From NCBI RefSeq assembly GCF_001421665.1, contig NZ_LMKV01000033.1, forward strand, positions 1 through 64,000: 64,000 nt of DNA, read 5' to 3'. A program made the position numbers and the translations under genes. Position 1 is the first letter of the stretch, and every line of letters begins with the position of its first letter. The stretch comes from Sphingobium sp. Leaf26 (GTDB lineage: Bacteria; Pseudomonadota; Alphaproteobacteria; Sphingomonadales; Sphingomonadaceae). This document shows, piece by piece, positions 33,136 through 44,307 of this stretch. The notes beneath the pieces were generated by a model. It searched no databases and had not been told where the DNA came from. It saw only the letters and a program-made list of their open reading frames with translations.

Positions 33136-34757
33136 TCCGCCTTCGCCGCCTCAGGGCGTTGGCGCGCGATCGGCGCGGCGGCGTCACCCTGATCCTGGCC
33201 GGATCGCTGTTCATGCTGGCCGGGGCAGCCACCGTGGCGGTCGATCTGGGGTCGGTGTATCTCGCCCGGCGCCAGTTGCAGGGTGTGGCGGACGCTGCTG
33301 CCCTCGCCGCAGCGACAAGCGGCCGCAGCGCTGCGGAACAACTGATCGACCGGAGCGGCGTCAACGGGGTCGCCCTCGCCACGATCGATACGGGCAGCTA
33401 TGCCGCCGATCCATCCGTGCCGGCCGAGCAACGTTTCCGCGCCAATGATCCGGCCGGCGGCGCAACGCGGATCGAACTGCGCCGTCGCACTCCGCTCTTT
33501 TTCGGCCGGCTGCTGGTCGGGCGGGATGGTATTGACCTGAGCGCCCGCGCCACCGCCGCGCGAACCGACGCAGCCGCCTTCTCCCTGGGCACTGGTCTTG
33601 CATCGTTGAGCGGCGGCCTGCCCAATATGCTGCTGTCCGATCTGGCGGGAACCGAACTCAACCTCTCGGTGATGGACTATGATGGGCTGGTCAGCGCCAA
33701 TCTCGACCTGCTGGGCGTCGCCGATGCCTTGCGCGTACGGACCGGTCGCGACGATGAAGCCTATGGCGCCCTGTTCGATCAGGAGATCCCCCTGTCCGAC
33801 CTGCTCGGCGCGATGGCCGACAATGCCGGCAACGGCACCGCTGCCCATACGCTGATGGCATTGGCGGGCCGCATACCGGGCCGGTCCGTGCGCCTCAGCG
33901 ACATGATCGACCTTGGCCCGATGCGCAGCGCCGCCAATGCCAGCGGCCAGCCCAATATCCTGCTCGATGCCTTTTCCATGCTGCGCATGGTGCTCAGCCC
34001 GTCATCGGGCACCAGCATCCCCATGGACTTGCGCATCGCCGTGCCGGGCCTCGCCAGCACGCGGCTGATGCTGGTGACGGGCGAGGGCCAGACCCGCTCC
34101 CCGCTGATCAGCGTCACCGCCAAGCGCGACGTGGTGCTGCGCACGGCTCAAACCCGCATCTATCTGGAAAGCACGGTCGCCTCCGCCCTGTCGGGCATCG
34201 CATCGGTGCGTATCCCTCTCTATATCGAACTGGCAGCGGCCGAAGCGCGTCTGTCCGACATCCAGTGCGGGGATAATGGCGGCGTCACGCTGGCGGTCAC
34301 GCCATCGGTCGGTTCCGTGGCGCTGGGCGACATAGACTTGAACGCCCTCACCAACTTCTCCGTCCCGGCCAATCCCCGCGCCGCGCTGCTGGCACAGGCT
34401 TTGGGTACGCGGGTCACCGGCTATGCCCATATCAGTCTGGGCGGTACCCAGACCCATAACGTCCATTTCTCCCCCACCGAAATCAGCGCGCAGCAGGCCA
34501 AGACCGTCAGCACCCAGGATCTGACCCAGGGGATCGCCGCCAGCCTGACGCGGCAGACGCAGGTTCAGGTGTCGCTGCTGGGCCTGACCGTCAGCAACAG
34601 CCCCTTGAGCCCGCTGGTCGGCACCGTGCTGGGCACGACCGCGCCATTGCTGGACGGCATCATCAACAGCGTCACCGCCACGCTGGGCGTCCGGGTCGGG
34701 TCGGCGGAGGTCCGGGTGCACCAGCGCCGCTGCGGTATCGCGGCAATCGTCGCCTGA
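33132..34757 (+). CDS. TadG-like pilus assembly protein
   Basis: 541 residues. The N-terminal Tad domain reads RRGGVTLILAGSLFMLAGAATVAVDLG followed by VYLARRQLQGVADAAALAAAT, the typical membrane anchor and AD-rich helix. The large C-terminal part is periplasmic and Ala/Ser/Thr rich, with two Cys pairs (IQCGDNGG, RRCGIAA), and lacks a visible VWA MIDAS motif. The start overlaps tadE, so the two are co-translated. The role is probably Flp pilus or surface attachment, inferred from the family. Confidence 0.82.
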   Translation: MIRLRRLRALARDRRGGVTLILAGSLFMLAGAATVAVDLGSVYLARRQLQGVADAAALAAATSGRSAAEQLIDRSGVNGVALATIDTGSYAADPSVPAEQRFRANDPAGGATRIELRRRTPLFFGRLLVGRDGIDLSARATAARTDAAAFSLGTGLASLSGGLPNMLLSDLAGTELNLSVMDYDGLVSANLDLLGVADALRVRTGRDDEAYGALFDQEIPLSDLLGAMADNAGNGTAAHTLMALAGRIPGRSVRLSDMIDLGPMRSAANASGQPNILLDAFSMLRMVLSPSSGTSIPMDLRIAVPGLASTRLMLVTGEGQTRSPLISVTAKRDVVLRTAQTRIYLESTVASALSGIASVRIPLYIELAAAEARLSDIQCGDNGGVTLAVTPSVGSVALGDIDLNALTNFSVPANPRAALLAQALGTRVTGYAHISLGGTQTHNVHFSPTEISAQQAKTVSTQDLTQGIAASLTRQTQVQVSLLGLTVSNSPLSPLVGTVLGTTAPLLDGIINSVTATLGVRVGSAEVRVHQRRCGIAAIVA

Positions 34758-34797
34758 TCCTCTTGCTATCGCGCCACCGCCCCTTCAGGAGCGATCC

Positions 34798-36249
34798 ATG
34801 GGCGCTATCATGTTGCAGGGAACCGGATCGGACGTCGGCAAATCGGTGCTGGTGGCGGGGCTATGCCGCGCGCTCAGGCGCCGGGGCTATGCGGTGCGCC
34901 CGTTCAAACCACAGAATATGTCGAACAACGCCGCCGTCACCAGCGATGGAGGGGAGATCGGCCGGGCACAAGCCTTGCAGGCTATCGCCTGTGGCGTGGC
35001 GCCGCACACGGACATGAACCCGGTACTGCTCAAGCCCCAGGCCGACAGCACATCGCAACTGATCGTGCATGGACAGGTGCGTGGCGCGCTGGGTTCCGGC
35101 AATTTCCGCAGCGCGCGGGGGCAGTTGCTGGGCGCCGTACTGGAAAGCTATGACCGACTGCGCGACCAGTGCGACATCGTCGTGGTCGAAGGTGCGGGAT
35201 CGCCCGCAGAAATCAATCTGCGCGGCGGCGATATTGCCAATATGGGCTTTGCCCGCGCCGCCAACGTCCCTGTCATTCTGGTCGGCGATATCGACCGGGG
35301 CGGCGTGATCGCCGCAGTCGTCGGCACGCGGACCGTGATCGACCCCGACGACGCAGCCATGATCCGCGGCTTCCTGATCAACAAATTCCGTGGCGATCCG
35401 GCCCTGTTCGAGGATGGCTATCGTCAGATAGAGGTGCTTTCGGGCTGGCGCGGTTTTGGCGTAGTCCCATGGCTGACCGCCGTAGCCCGCCTGCCCAGCG
35501 AGGATGCGGTCGTGCTGGAACGGCGCAGTGTCTCCGCCGCCGCGCCGCTCGTCGTCGCCTGCCCGGTGCTGCCGCGCATCTCCAATTTCGATGATCTCGA
35601 TCCGCTCAAGCTGGAACCCGGCGTCGATCTGCGCATGATCGGCCCCGGCCAGCCGCTTCCGGGTAATGCCGCGCTTGTGATCCTGCCGGGATCGAAAGCG
35701 ACGATCGCCGACATGCGCGCGCTGGTGGCGCAGGGCTGGGATATCGACATTCGCGCCCATCACCGGCGCGGCGGGGCCGTGCTTGGCCTGTGCGGCGGTT
35801 ATCAGATGCTGGGGCGGACGATTGCCGACCCGGACGGGCTGGAAGGGCCAGCAGGATCGGTCGCGGGCCTGGGCCTGCTCGGCGTTGAAACCCGCCTGAC
35901 AGAAGGCAAAAGGCTGAAGCGAGTGCGGGGCCGCGCACTGGACGCTGATTTTGGCGGTTATGAAATGCACATGGGCGTCACGACCGGCCCGGATTGCGCA
36001 CGTCCCTTCGCCCTGCTCGACGGCGCACGGCGGGACGGAGCGGTCAGTCGCGATGGCCGTGTGATGGGCAGCTATGTCCATGGCCTGCTGGGCAGCACGA
36101 ACCTGCGCGACGCCTTGCTTCGGCGGCTGGGCGGGCAATCGGCTGGTGCTGACTATGACCGGTCGGTCGAGGATGCGCTGGATGAGGTGGCGGCGCTGCT
36201 CGAAACCCATGTCGATATCGATGCGCTGATCGCTCTCGCGATGACGTAA
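34798..36249 (+). CDS. cobQ: Cobyric acid synthase CobQ
   Basis: 483 residues from an ATG preceded by AGGAGCG. The N-terminal dethiobiotin-synthetase-like ATPase has GTGSDVGKS and RPFKPQNMSNN. The C-terminal glutamine amidotransferase has the nucleophile Cys in GAVLGLCGGYQMLG and the catalytic His in SYVHGLLG. It amidates four carboxyls of adenosylcobyrinic acid diamide in cobalamin synthesis or salvage. No other cob genes are adjacent, and no cobalamin riboswitch pattern is visible in the short 40-base gap before it. Confidence 0.95.
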   Translation: MGAIMLQGTGSDVGKSVLVAGLCRALRRRGYAVRPFKPQNMSNNAAVTSDGGEIGRAQALQAIACGVAPHTDMNPVLLKPQADSTSQLIVHGQVRGALGSGNFRSARGQLLGAVLESYDRLRDQCDIVVVEGAGSPAEINLRGGDIANMGFARAANVPVILVGDIDRGGVIAAVVGTRTVIDPDDAAMIRGFLINKFRGDPALFEDGYRQIEVLSGWRGFGVVPWLTAVARLPSEDAVVLERRSVSAAAPLVVACPVLPRISNFDDLDPLKLEPGVDLRMIGPGQPLPGNAALVILPGSKATIADMRALVAQGWDIDIRAHHRRGGAVLGLCGGYQMLGRTIADPDGLEGPAGSVAGLGLLGVETRLTEGKRLKRVRGRALDADFGGYEMHMGVTTGPDCARPFALLDGARRDGAVSRDGRVMGSYVHGLLGSTNLRDALLRRLGGQSAGADYDRSVEDALDEVAALLETHVDIDALIALAMT

Positions 36250-36303
36250 AGGCAAAGAAAAAGGCGGCTCTCGCCACCTGATTTTTTCCCACATGAAGGA
36301 GAA

Positions 36304-36380
36304 TGGTGCACCCGGAACGATTCGAACGTCCGACCCTCAGATTCGTAGTCTGATGCTCTATCCAGCTGAGCTACGGGTGC
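36304..36380 (-). tRNA. tRNA-Arg (anticodon ACG), copy 1
   Basis: Read on the minus strand, it has a 7-bp acceptor stem (GCACCCG/CGGGTGC), a D-arm with AGCTCAGCTGGATAGAGC, anticodon loop CTACGAA on a TCAGA/TCTGA stem, a TTCGAAT T-loop, discriminator A and an encoded CCA. The A at position 34 would be deaminated to inosine to read CGU/CGC/CGA. It is identical to the second copy. Confidence 0.97.
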
Positions 36381-36435
36381 ACTTTTCACTGCAAAGGCAA
36401 AAGCTTGAAGCCCTGACCTATCACGATATTTCCAA

Positions 36436-36512
36436 TGGTGCACCCGGAACGATTCGAACGTCCGACCCTCAGATTCGTAGTCTGATGCTCTATCCAGCTG
36501 AGCTACGGGTGC
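36436..36512 (-). tRNA. tRNA-Arg (anticodon ACG), copy 2
   Basis: Sequence identical to copy 1 over all 77 bases, including CCA, with a 55-base spacer that is unlike the flanks. It lies upstream on the minus strand, so it is transcribed first if both share a promoter. This is a recent tandem duplication or one kept uniform by gene conversion. Confidence 0.97.
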
Positions 36513-36635
36513 GTTGGAGAGGCGCAGATAGAAGCGCTTAGCGGATTGGGCAAGCCCCTTTTTCGCCTTTCCCCCACTTTTATGTCCCGGCAACTTTTAG
36601 CCCCCGTTTTTCGTTGAGGCGGTCAGGAGGATTCG

Positions 36636-37115
36636 ATGATGAGCTTCAATCTGAACGAGGCAGCGCTGCTGCTGATTGCATTGGTGATTGGCTGGCTGCT
36701 GGGCCTGATGATGAGCGGTCGCGGCAAATATCGCCAGCTATGGCGCGACGAGCAGATTGCCCATCGGCACGCGATCAAGGATCGCGATGCGCGGATCGAG
36801 GCTTCCAATAGCCGGATCGCGGAACTGGAACGGCAGTCGGCCGGGCCGATCGGCCCCGGCACCGCTACGGCCGTGGCCGGCGCAGTCCACGGCCGCGATG
36901 ACCTGAGCCGTATCAGCGGCATCAGCCAGGCGCAGGAAGTGGCGCTGAACGAGGCGGGCTATCATCGCTACGGCCAGATCGCCGCGCTCAACGCCGAGCA
37001 GGAAGCGACGCTGGAGGCGCGGCTGGGCCTGAAGCCGGGTACGATCGGCCATGAAAATTGGCGCCAGCAGGCCGATGATCTGGCCCATGGTAAAAAGCGC
37101 GGCCTGTTCGGCTAA
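36636..37115 (+). CDS. Membrane-anchored protein with helix-hairpin-helix-like C-terminus
   Basis: 159 residues from the ATG after AGGAGG (a second ATG follows at once). It has one N-terminal membrane helix (LLLIALVIGWLLGLMM) and a charged helical stretch (WRDEQIAHRHAIKDRDARIEASNSRIAELERQ, likely coiled coil). A domain reading DDLSRISGISQAQEVALNEAGYHRYGQIAAL follows, close to the H3TH-like motif found at the end of several membrane proteins and ribosomal L21/NADH-dehydrogenase-associated proteins. Function unknown. A bidirectional terminator follows. Confidence 0.75.
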   Translation: MMSFNLNEAALLLIALVIGWLLGLMMSGRGKYRQLWRDEQIAHRHAIKDRDARIEASNSRIAELERQSAGPIGPGTATAVAGAVHGRDDLSRISGISQAQEVALNEAGYHRYGQIAALNAEQEATLEARLGLKPGTIGHENWRQQADDLAHGKKRGLFG

Positions 37116-37149
37116 ACGCCCGCCGCCAGGAACAAACCGGCAAAAATAG

Positions 37150-37180
37150 AAAGGGCGGGGTTTGATGCCCCGCCCTTTTC
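37150..37180. terminator. Bidirectional terminator
   Basis: An 11-bp perfect stem (AAAGGGCGGGG / CCCCGCCCTTT) with a seven-base loop. T residues follow on the plus strand (TTTT), and CTATTTTTG follows on the minus strand, so it can end both the membrane-protein gene and ppdK. Confidence 0.88.
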
Positions 37181-37183
37181 CTG

Positions 37184-39859
<2,676 letters not shown>

Positions 39860-39980
39860 GATGACCTCTTGTGTCGTAACCATAAATCCGGCTCTCCCTG
39901 CACTGATTGCCGTGAATTGTGCATTGCAATAATAGTGTCGCAAATAGCGACCTATGATAGAATAGAATAGGAAATAACGC

Positions 39981-40002
39981 GCTTAACTTCGCATATTTCC
40001 CG
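39981..40002 (-). repeat. 22-bp element upstream of ppdK, second copy
   Basis: On the minus strand this reads the same 22 bases as 13154-13175, pointing toward ppdK about 121 bases ahead. It lies in an AT-rich gap between ppdK and glyS. The bases after the match (TTTCC within 10 bases in both copies) are also partly alike, hinting at a longer diverged element. Confidence 0.6.
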
Positions 40003-40024
40003 TACGTTTCGGAATTTAATGTCC

Positions 40025-42262
40025 TTATCCGGTAATTTTCGAAAAGTCCGCCACGTTGTGCACCGCAGCACGCACCCGCGCCAGCAGCGCGAGGCGAGTC
40101 GTGCGCTTCGCCGGATCGGCGTCATTGACGGTGACGGTTTCAAAAAAGGCGTCGATTGGCGCGCGGAGCGTCGCGAGCGCCGCCATGGCGCCCTCGAAAT
40201 CCTCGGCCGCGACAGCCTGCGCCGCCCGCGGCTCTGCCGCATCGAGCGCGGCGAGCAGGTCAGCTTCGGCGGGTTCGGGCGTGTAGGACAGCGAAATCGC
40301 CTCCGCCGTATCGACGCCTTCTTTCTTGAGGATATTCGCCGCGCGCTTGTAACCGGCGAGCAGGTTGGTGCCGTCGTCGGTCGCGACGAACGACTGCAAC
40401 GCATGAACGCGCGCGAGCAGCCGAACGAGATCATCCTCGCCACCGAGAGCAAACACCGCGTCGATCAGGTCGTGACGGACGCCGGCTTCGCGCTGCTGGA
40501 CTTTTAAGCGGTCGGCGAAGAATGCCTTTAACTGCTCGACAGCAGCCATCGCTGTATCAACAATGGTCGTCGAGTGAGTCTGAAGTGCGAGAGGGACACT
40601 TAGAAGAACCTCATCTGCCAACGATTTGGGCAGCATGTCGTCGGTCCGCATGTCTCCCAGCAATTTCAACACACTTGACGTGCTGGCTTCAGTGTCTGCT
40701 AAAATACCTGCCCAAGCAGCAGGCCAAGCTGATTGCAGCAATGTTGGGGCCAATCGCAAACGCAGTCCATTCGCGAAGATAACTTCGAGAACGCCCAGGC
40801 AAGCCCGTCGCAATGCAAATGGATCGCGGGAGCCAGTCGGCTTTTCATTGACAGCGAAGAACGAGGCAAGCGTATCCAGCTTGTCCGCCAAACTCACCGC
40901 CACCGTCACCGGCGCGGTCGGCACGTCATCGCCCTGCCCGACCGGCTTGTAATGGTCGCGGATGGCGTCGGCCACCGCATCGGGCAGGCCTTCCGCGCGG
41001 GCGTAATAGCCGCCCATCACGCCCTGTAACTCAGGAAACTCGCCGACCATTTCGGTGACGAGGTCCGCCTTGGCCAGACGAGCCGCATTCGAAGCATCGT
41101 TAAAAAGTGCTGTTTCAGCCTGCGGAGTATTTTCCTCAGGCTGAACGATCCCCTGCTCCACAAGCCACTGCGTCAGCTTAACAACCCGCTCGACCTTGTC
41201 CGCAACCGTGCCCAGCTTCTCATGGAACGTAATCCGCTCCAGCTTCTTCGCATGGTCTTCCAGCGCCGTCTTGCGGTCCTGCTCCCAGAAGAAGCGGGCG
41301 TCGCTCAACCGTGCGGCCAGCACCTTGCGGTTGCCGGCGATGATCGCAGCGCCGCCATCCTTCGCCTCGATATTGGCGGTGCAGATGAAGGCGGGCGCCA
41401 GCTTGCCCTCACCATCCCGCAGCACGAAATATTTCTGGTTGATCCGCAGGGTTAGCTGAATGACTTCAGGCGGCACCTCAAGGAAGGCCGGGTCGAAATC
41501 GCCCAGCAGCGGCACCGGCCATTCGGTCAGCCCCGCATTTTCCGCGATCAGCCCCTTATCCTCGATCACGCTGTAGCCGTGCGCGGCAGCGGCTTCGTCC
41601 GCCTTTGCCGCGATGATCGCCTGCCGCTCCTGATGGCTGACGATCACATGGCAAGCGCGCAACTTCTCGACATAATCATGCGCGCCGCCGATGGTGATCT
41701 CGCCGGCATGGTGGAAGCGATGGCCGAGCGTGGCATAGCCGGACCGCACGCCCTCGATCTCGATAGCGACAAGGTCTTCGCCCAGGATCGCGACGATGCC
41801 CTTGAGCTGCCGCACCCAGCGCAGGCTTTCGGTCGTCTGGCTGGCCGCGCCCCAACGCATGGACTTGGGCCAGGGGAAGGCGCGGATGACGGCCTGGACG
41901 GCCTGCGCCAGCACATCGGCGGTGGCACGGCCCGGCTTGCTCACCACGGCGAACCAGACGCCGTCGCGATCTTCCAACTGATCTTGGCGGAGGCCGGTCT
42001 TGCGCAGGAACCCGTCCAGCGCCTGCGCCGGGGCGCTGGTGCGCGGGCCTTTAAACTCTTCGCTGACGGCTGCGGTTTCCAGCGGCAGGCCACGCGCGAT
42101 CAGCGCCAGCCGGCGCGGCGTCACGAAACTGTCGATGGCGGCAGGCGTCAACCCGGCCTTCGCCAGTTCTTCGGTAAACAGGCGGGCAAGGTCGTCGGAA
42201 GCCTTCAACTGCATCCGCGCCGGAATTTCTTCGCAGCGAATTTCAAGGAGGAAATCAGTCAT
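40025..42262 (-). CDS. glyS: Glycyl-tRNA synthetase beta subunit
   Basis: 745 residues, somewhat longer than the roughly 690 of enterobacterial GlyS. It starts TDFLLEIRCEEIPARMQ, the family N-terminus. FEVP-like PAFLEVPPEVI, FICTANIEAKD, NRKVLAARLSDARFFWEQD and a C-terminal anticodon-binding helical domain with ANILKKEG all agree. With GlyQ it forms the alpha2-beta2 enzyme charging tRNA-Gly. It lies downstream of glyQ after a 120-base gap that holds a REP pair. There is no clear ribosome site at the ATG. Confidence 0.96.
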   Translation of the reverse strand: MTDFLLEIRCEEIPARMQLKASDDLARLFTEELAKAGLTPAAIDSFVTPRRLALIARGLPLETAAVSEEFKGPRTSAPAQALDGFLRKTGLRQDQLEDRDGVWFAVVSKPGRATADVLAQAVQAVIRAFPWPKSMRWGAASQTTESLRWVRQLKGIVAILGEDLVAIEIEGVRSGYATLGHRFHHAGEITIGGAHDYVEKLRACHVIVSHQERQAIIAAKADEAAAAHGYSVIEDKGLIAENAGLTEWPVPLLGDFDPAFLEVPPEVIQLTLRINQKYFVLRDGEGKLAPAFICTANIEAKDGGAAIIAGNRKVLAARLSDARFFWEQDRKTALEDHAKKLERITFHEKLGTVADKVERVVKLTQWLVEQGIVQPEENTPQAETALFNDASNAARLAKADLVTEMVGEFPELQGVMGGYYARAEGLPDAVADAIRDHYKPVGQGDDVPTAPVTVAVSLADKLDTLASFFAVNEKPTGSRDPFALRRACLGVLEVIFANGLRLRLAPTLLQSAWPAAWAGILADTEASTSSVLKLLGDMRTDDMLPKSLADEVLLSVPLALQTHSTTIVDTAMAAVEQLKAFFADRLKVQQREAGVRHDLIDAVFALGGEDDLVRLLARVHALQSFVATDDGTNLLAGYKRAANILKKEGVDTAEAISLSYTPEPAEADLLAALDAAEPRAAQAVAAEDFEGAMAALATLRAPIDAFFETVTVNDADPAKRTTRLALLARVRAAVHNVADFSKITG

Positions 42263-42278
42263 GGGTCAGTACCATAGT

Positions 42279-42356
42279 CCGTTCGCCCTGAGCCTGTCGA
42301 AGGGCGCGAGAGGAGGAGTCGTTGCGTACTTGCTTCGACAAGTTCAGCACGAACGG
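42279..42356. repeat. Inverted REP pair between glyQ and glyS
   Basis: GTTCGCCCTGAGCCTGTCGA at the left and the inverse TTCGACAAGTTCAGCACGAAC at the right are two opposed copies of the common sphingomonad REP unit, 22 bases apart. The glyQ-glyS transcript would carry a hairpin here. Confidence 0.85.
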
Positions 42357-42382
42357 GGATCGGGGCAGGACGGATTGTGCGC

Positions 42383-43255
42383 TCACGCGGCCCACCCGTT
42401 CACGTCCATCCACGCCTCGCAACTGCCCTTCGCCATGTCGCGCACCTGGCCCATATAGCTGGCGCGTTCCTGCACGGAGATCACGCCGCGCGCCTGCAAC
42501 AGGTTGAAGGTGTGCGACGCCTTGATCGCCTGCTCGAATGCGGCGAGCGGCACGCCATTGGCGATGCACTGCTCATATTCCGCGCGGCAATCCTTGAACC
42601 AGCGGAACAGCTTTTCGGTGTCGGCGACCTCGAAATTCCATTTCGACATCTGCCGCTCATTTTCGAGGAAGACGTCGCCATAGGTGACGCCGGCATCGTT
42701 GAATTTCAGGTCATAGACGCTGTCGACGCCCTGAATATACATGGCGAGGCGCTCAAGCCCGTAGGTCAGTTCGCCCGCGACCGGCTTGCAGTCATATCCG
42801 CCCATCTGCTGGAAATAGGTGAATTGCGTGACTTCCATGCCGTCGCACCACACTTCCCAGCCCAGCCCCCAGGCGCCCAGCGTCGGGCTTTCCCAGTCAT
42901 CCTCGACAAAGCGGATGTCATGGACCAGCGGGTCGATGCCGATTTCGACCAGCGACCCCAGATACAGTTCCTGAAGGTTCGCCGGCGACGGCTTCATGAT
43001 CACCTGATACTGGTAATAATGCTGGAGCCGGTTGGGGTTTTCGCCATAGCGGCCGTCCGTGGGCCGGCGGCTGGGCTGGACATAGGCGGCGTTCCAGGCG
43101 TTCGGCCCCAACGCACGCAGCGTGGTCGCGGGGTGGAAGGTGCCCGCACCGACTTCCATGTCAAGCGGCTGGAGAATGACGCAGCCCTGCTTCCCCCAAT
43201 AGGCATGCAGGGTCAGGATCAAGTCCTGGAAGGAAAGCACTTTGCCTTCGGCCAC
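42383..43255 (-). CDS. glyQ: Glycyl-tRNA synthetase alpha subunit
   Basis: 290 residues with a GTG start (reading MAEGKVLSFQDLILTL). It has QGCVILQPLDMEVGAGTFHPAT and ALGPNAWNAAYVQPSRRPTDGRYG, the highly conserved GlyQ class II motifs, then AWGLGWEVWCDGMEVTQFTYFQQ. It is the catalytic subunit for glycine activation. It is transcribed toward glyS. The usual length and unbroken motifs leave little doubt. Confidence 0.97.
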   Translation of the reverse strand: MAEGKVLSFQDLILTLHAYWGKQGCVILQPLDMEVGAGTFHPATTLRALGPNAWNAAYVQPSRRPTDGRYGENPNRLQHYYQYQVIMKPSPANLQELYLGSLVEIGIDPLVHDIRFVEDDWESPTLGAWGLGWEVWCDGMEVTQFTYFQQMGGYDCKPVAGELTYGLERLAMYIQGVDSVYDLKFNDAGVTYGDVFLENERQMSKWNFEVADTEKLFRWFKDCRAEYEQCIANGVPLAAFEQAIKASHTFNLLQARGVISVQERASYMGQVRDMAKGSCEAWMDVNGWAA

Positions 43256-43392
43256 GGATAGTCCCTTATATATAAGCTATGGCGATATTCTGCCGCGCAT
43301 TGGCGCATGGGGTCGAAACGGTCAAGGGTATGGCTGCGGCAAACAGGGTTAAGCGGCTTGCCCTTGCGCCGCGCCCTCCCCATTGAAGGGGC

Positions 43393-44307
43393 ATGACCCT
43401 ATTCCGCTCCATCGCCCGCACCTTCGCGGCCGCCCTGCTCCTGGTCGGCGCCGGTGCGCAGGCCCGCCCTGCCCCGGCGTCCCCCGTCACCGCCACCCCG
43501 GCGCTGTGGGCGGTGAAGGATGCCGATACCACCATCTATCTGTTCGGCACCGTCCATGTGATGAAACCGGATATCGACTGGTTCCATGGCGACGTGAAGC
43601 GCGCCTTCGACCGGTCCGACACGCTGGTGCTGGAAATCATCGAGCCGGACAATCCAAACGCGATCGGCGCAACCATGGCCGGCATGGCGATGGCGAAGGA
43701 CGGGGTGAAGCTGTCCGATCGACTGACGCCCGAAGCGCGCGTCAAATATCAGGCCGCGATGGAAGCGAACAGCTTGCCCTGGCGGCCGTTCGACATGTTC
43801 AATCCGTGGATGAGCGGTCTGGCCCTGTCGGTCGCGCCGCTGGAGAAGCTGGGCTACAAGAATGACCTGGGCGCGGAGAAAATCCTGCGCAGCGCCGCCA
43901 CCGGCGCGGGCAAGACAGTCGATGCGCTGGAGACGGTGGAGCAGCAGGTGGGCTTCTTCGCCAGCCTGCCGATGGAACAGCAAGTGCAGTTCCTCAATGC
44001 CACGGTCGATGGCCTGCCCGACATGGAAAAGGAATTTGGCGACCTGCTGCGCCACTGGCAGGCGGGTCAGCCCGACAAACTCGCAAAGTCCATGAACGAG
44101 TCGCTGGAAGCGACGCCGGAACTGGCGCAAGTGCTGCTGACCGGCCGCAACGCCAATTGGGCCAAGTGGATCAAGGCCCGCCTTGCTCAGCCGGGCACCG
44201 TCTTCGTCGCAGTCGGCGCGGGCCATCTGGCCGGCAAGGGCAGCGTACAGGAGCAACTCAAGGCGCTGGGCATCCGCGCCAGCCGCCTCCAGGAGGTCAA
44301 GCCATGA
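43393..44307 (+). CDS. TraB/GumN family protein, copy 1 (secreted)
   Basis: 304 residues with an N-terminal signal peptide (FAAALLLVGAGAQARP). The family hallmarks are IYLFGTVHVMKPD near residue 50 and VFVAVGAGHLAGKGSV near the end, with helical repeats between. TraB/GumN domains resemble Tiki metalloproteases with GxxH-type motifs, but activity in bacteria is unproven. Its stop overlaps the start of a second member (ATGA). Confidence 0.85.
   Translation: MTLFRSIARTFAAALLLVGAGAQARPAPASPVTATPALWAVKDADTTIYLFGTVHVMKPDIDWFHGDVKRAFDRSDTLVLEIIEPDNPNAIGATMAGMAMAKDGVKLSDRLTPEARVKYQAAMEANSLPWRPFDMFNPWMSGLALSVAPLEKLGYKNDLGAEKILRSAATGAGKTVDALETVEQQVGFFASLPMEQQVQFLNATVDGLPDMEKEFGDLLRHWQAGQPDKLAKSMNESLEATPELAQVLLTGRNANWAKWIKARLAQPGTVFVAVGAGHLAGKGSVQEQLKALGIRASRLQEVKP

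Noticed and set aside
34758..34797. Cobalamin riboswitch before cobQ
   Set aside because: The gap is only 40 bases and lacks the conserved B12-box pattern.
36304..36512. Integration site or genomic island at the tRNA-Arg genes
   Set aside because: No integrase, no direct repeat of a tRNA end and normal composition on both sides.
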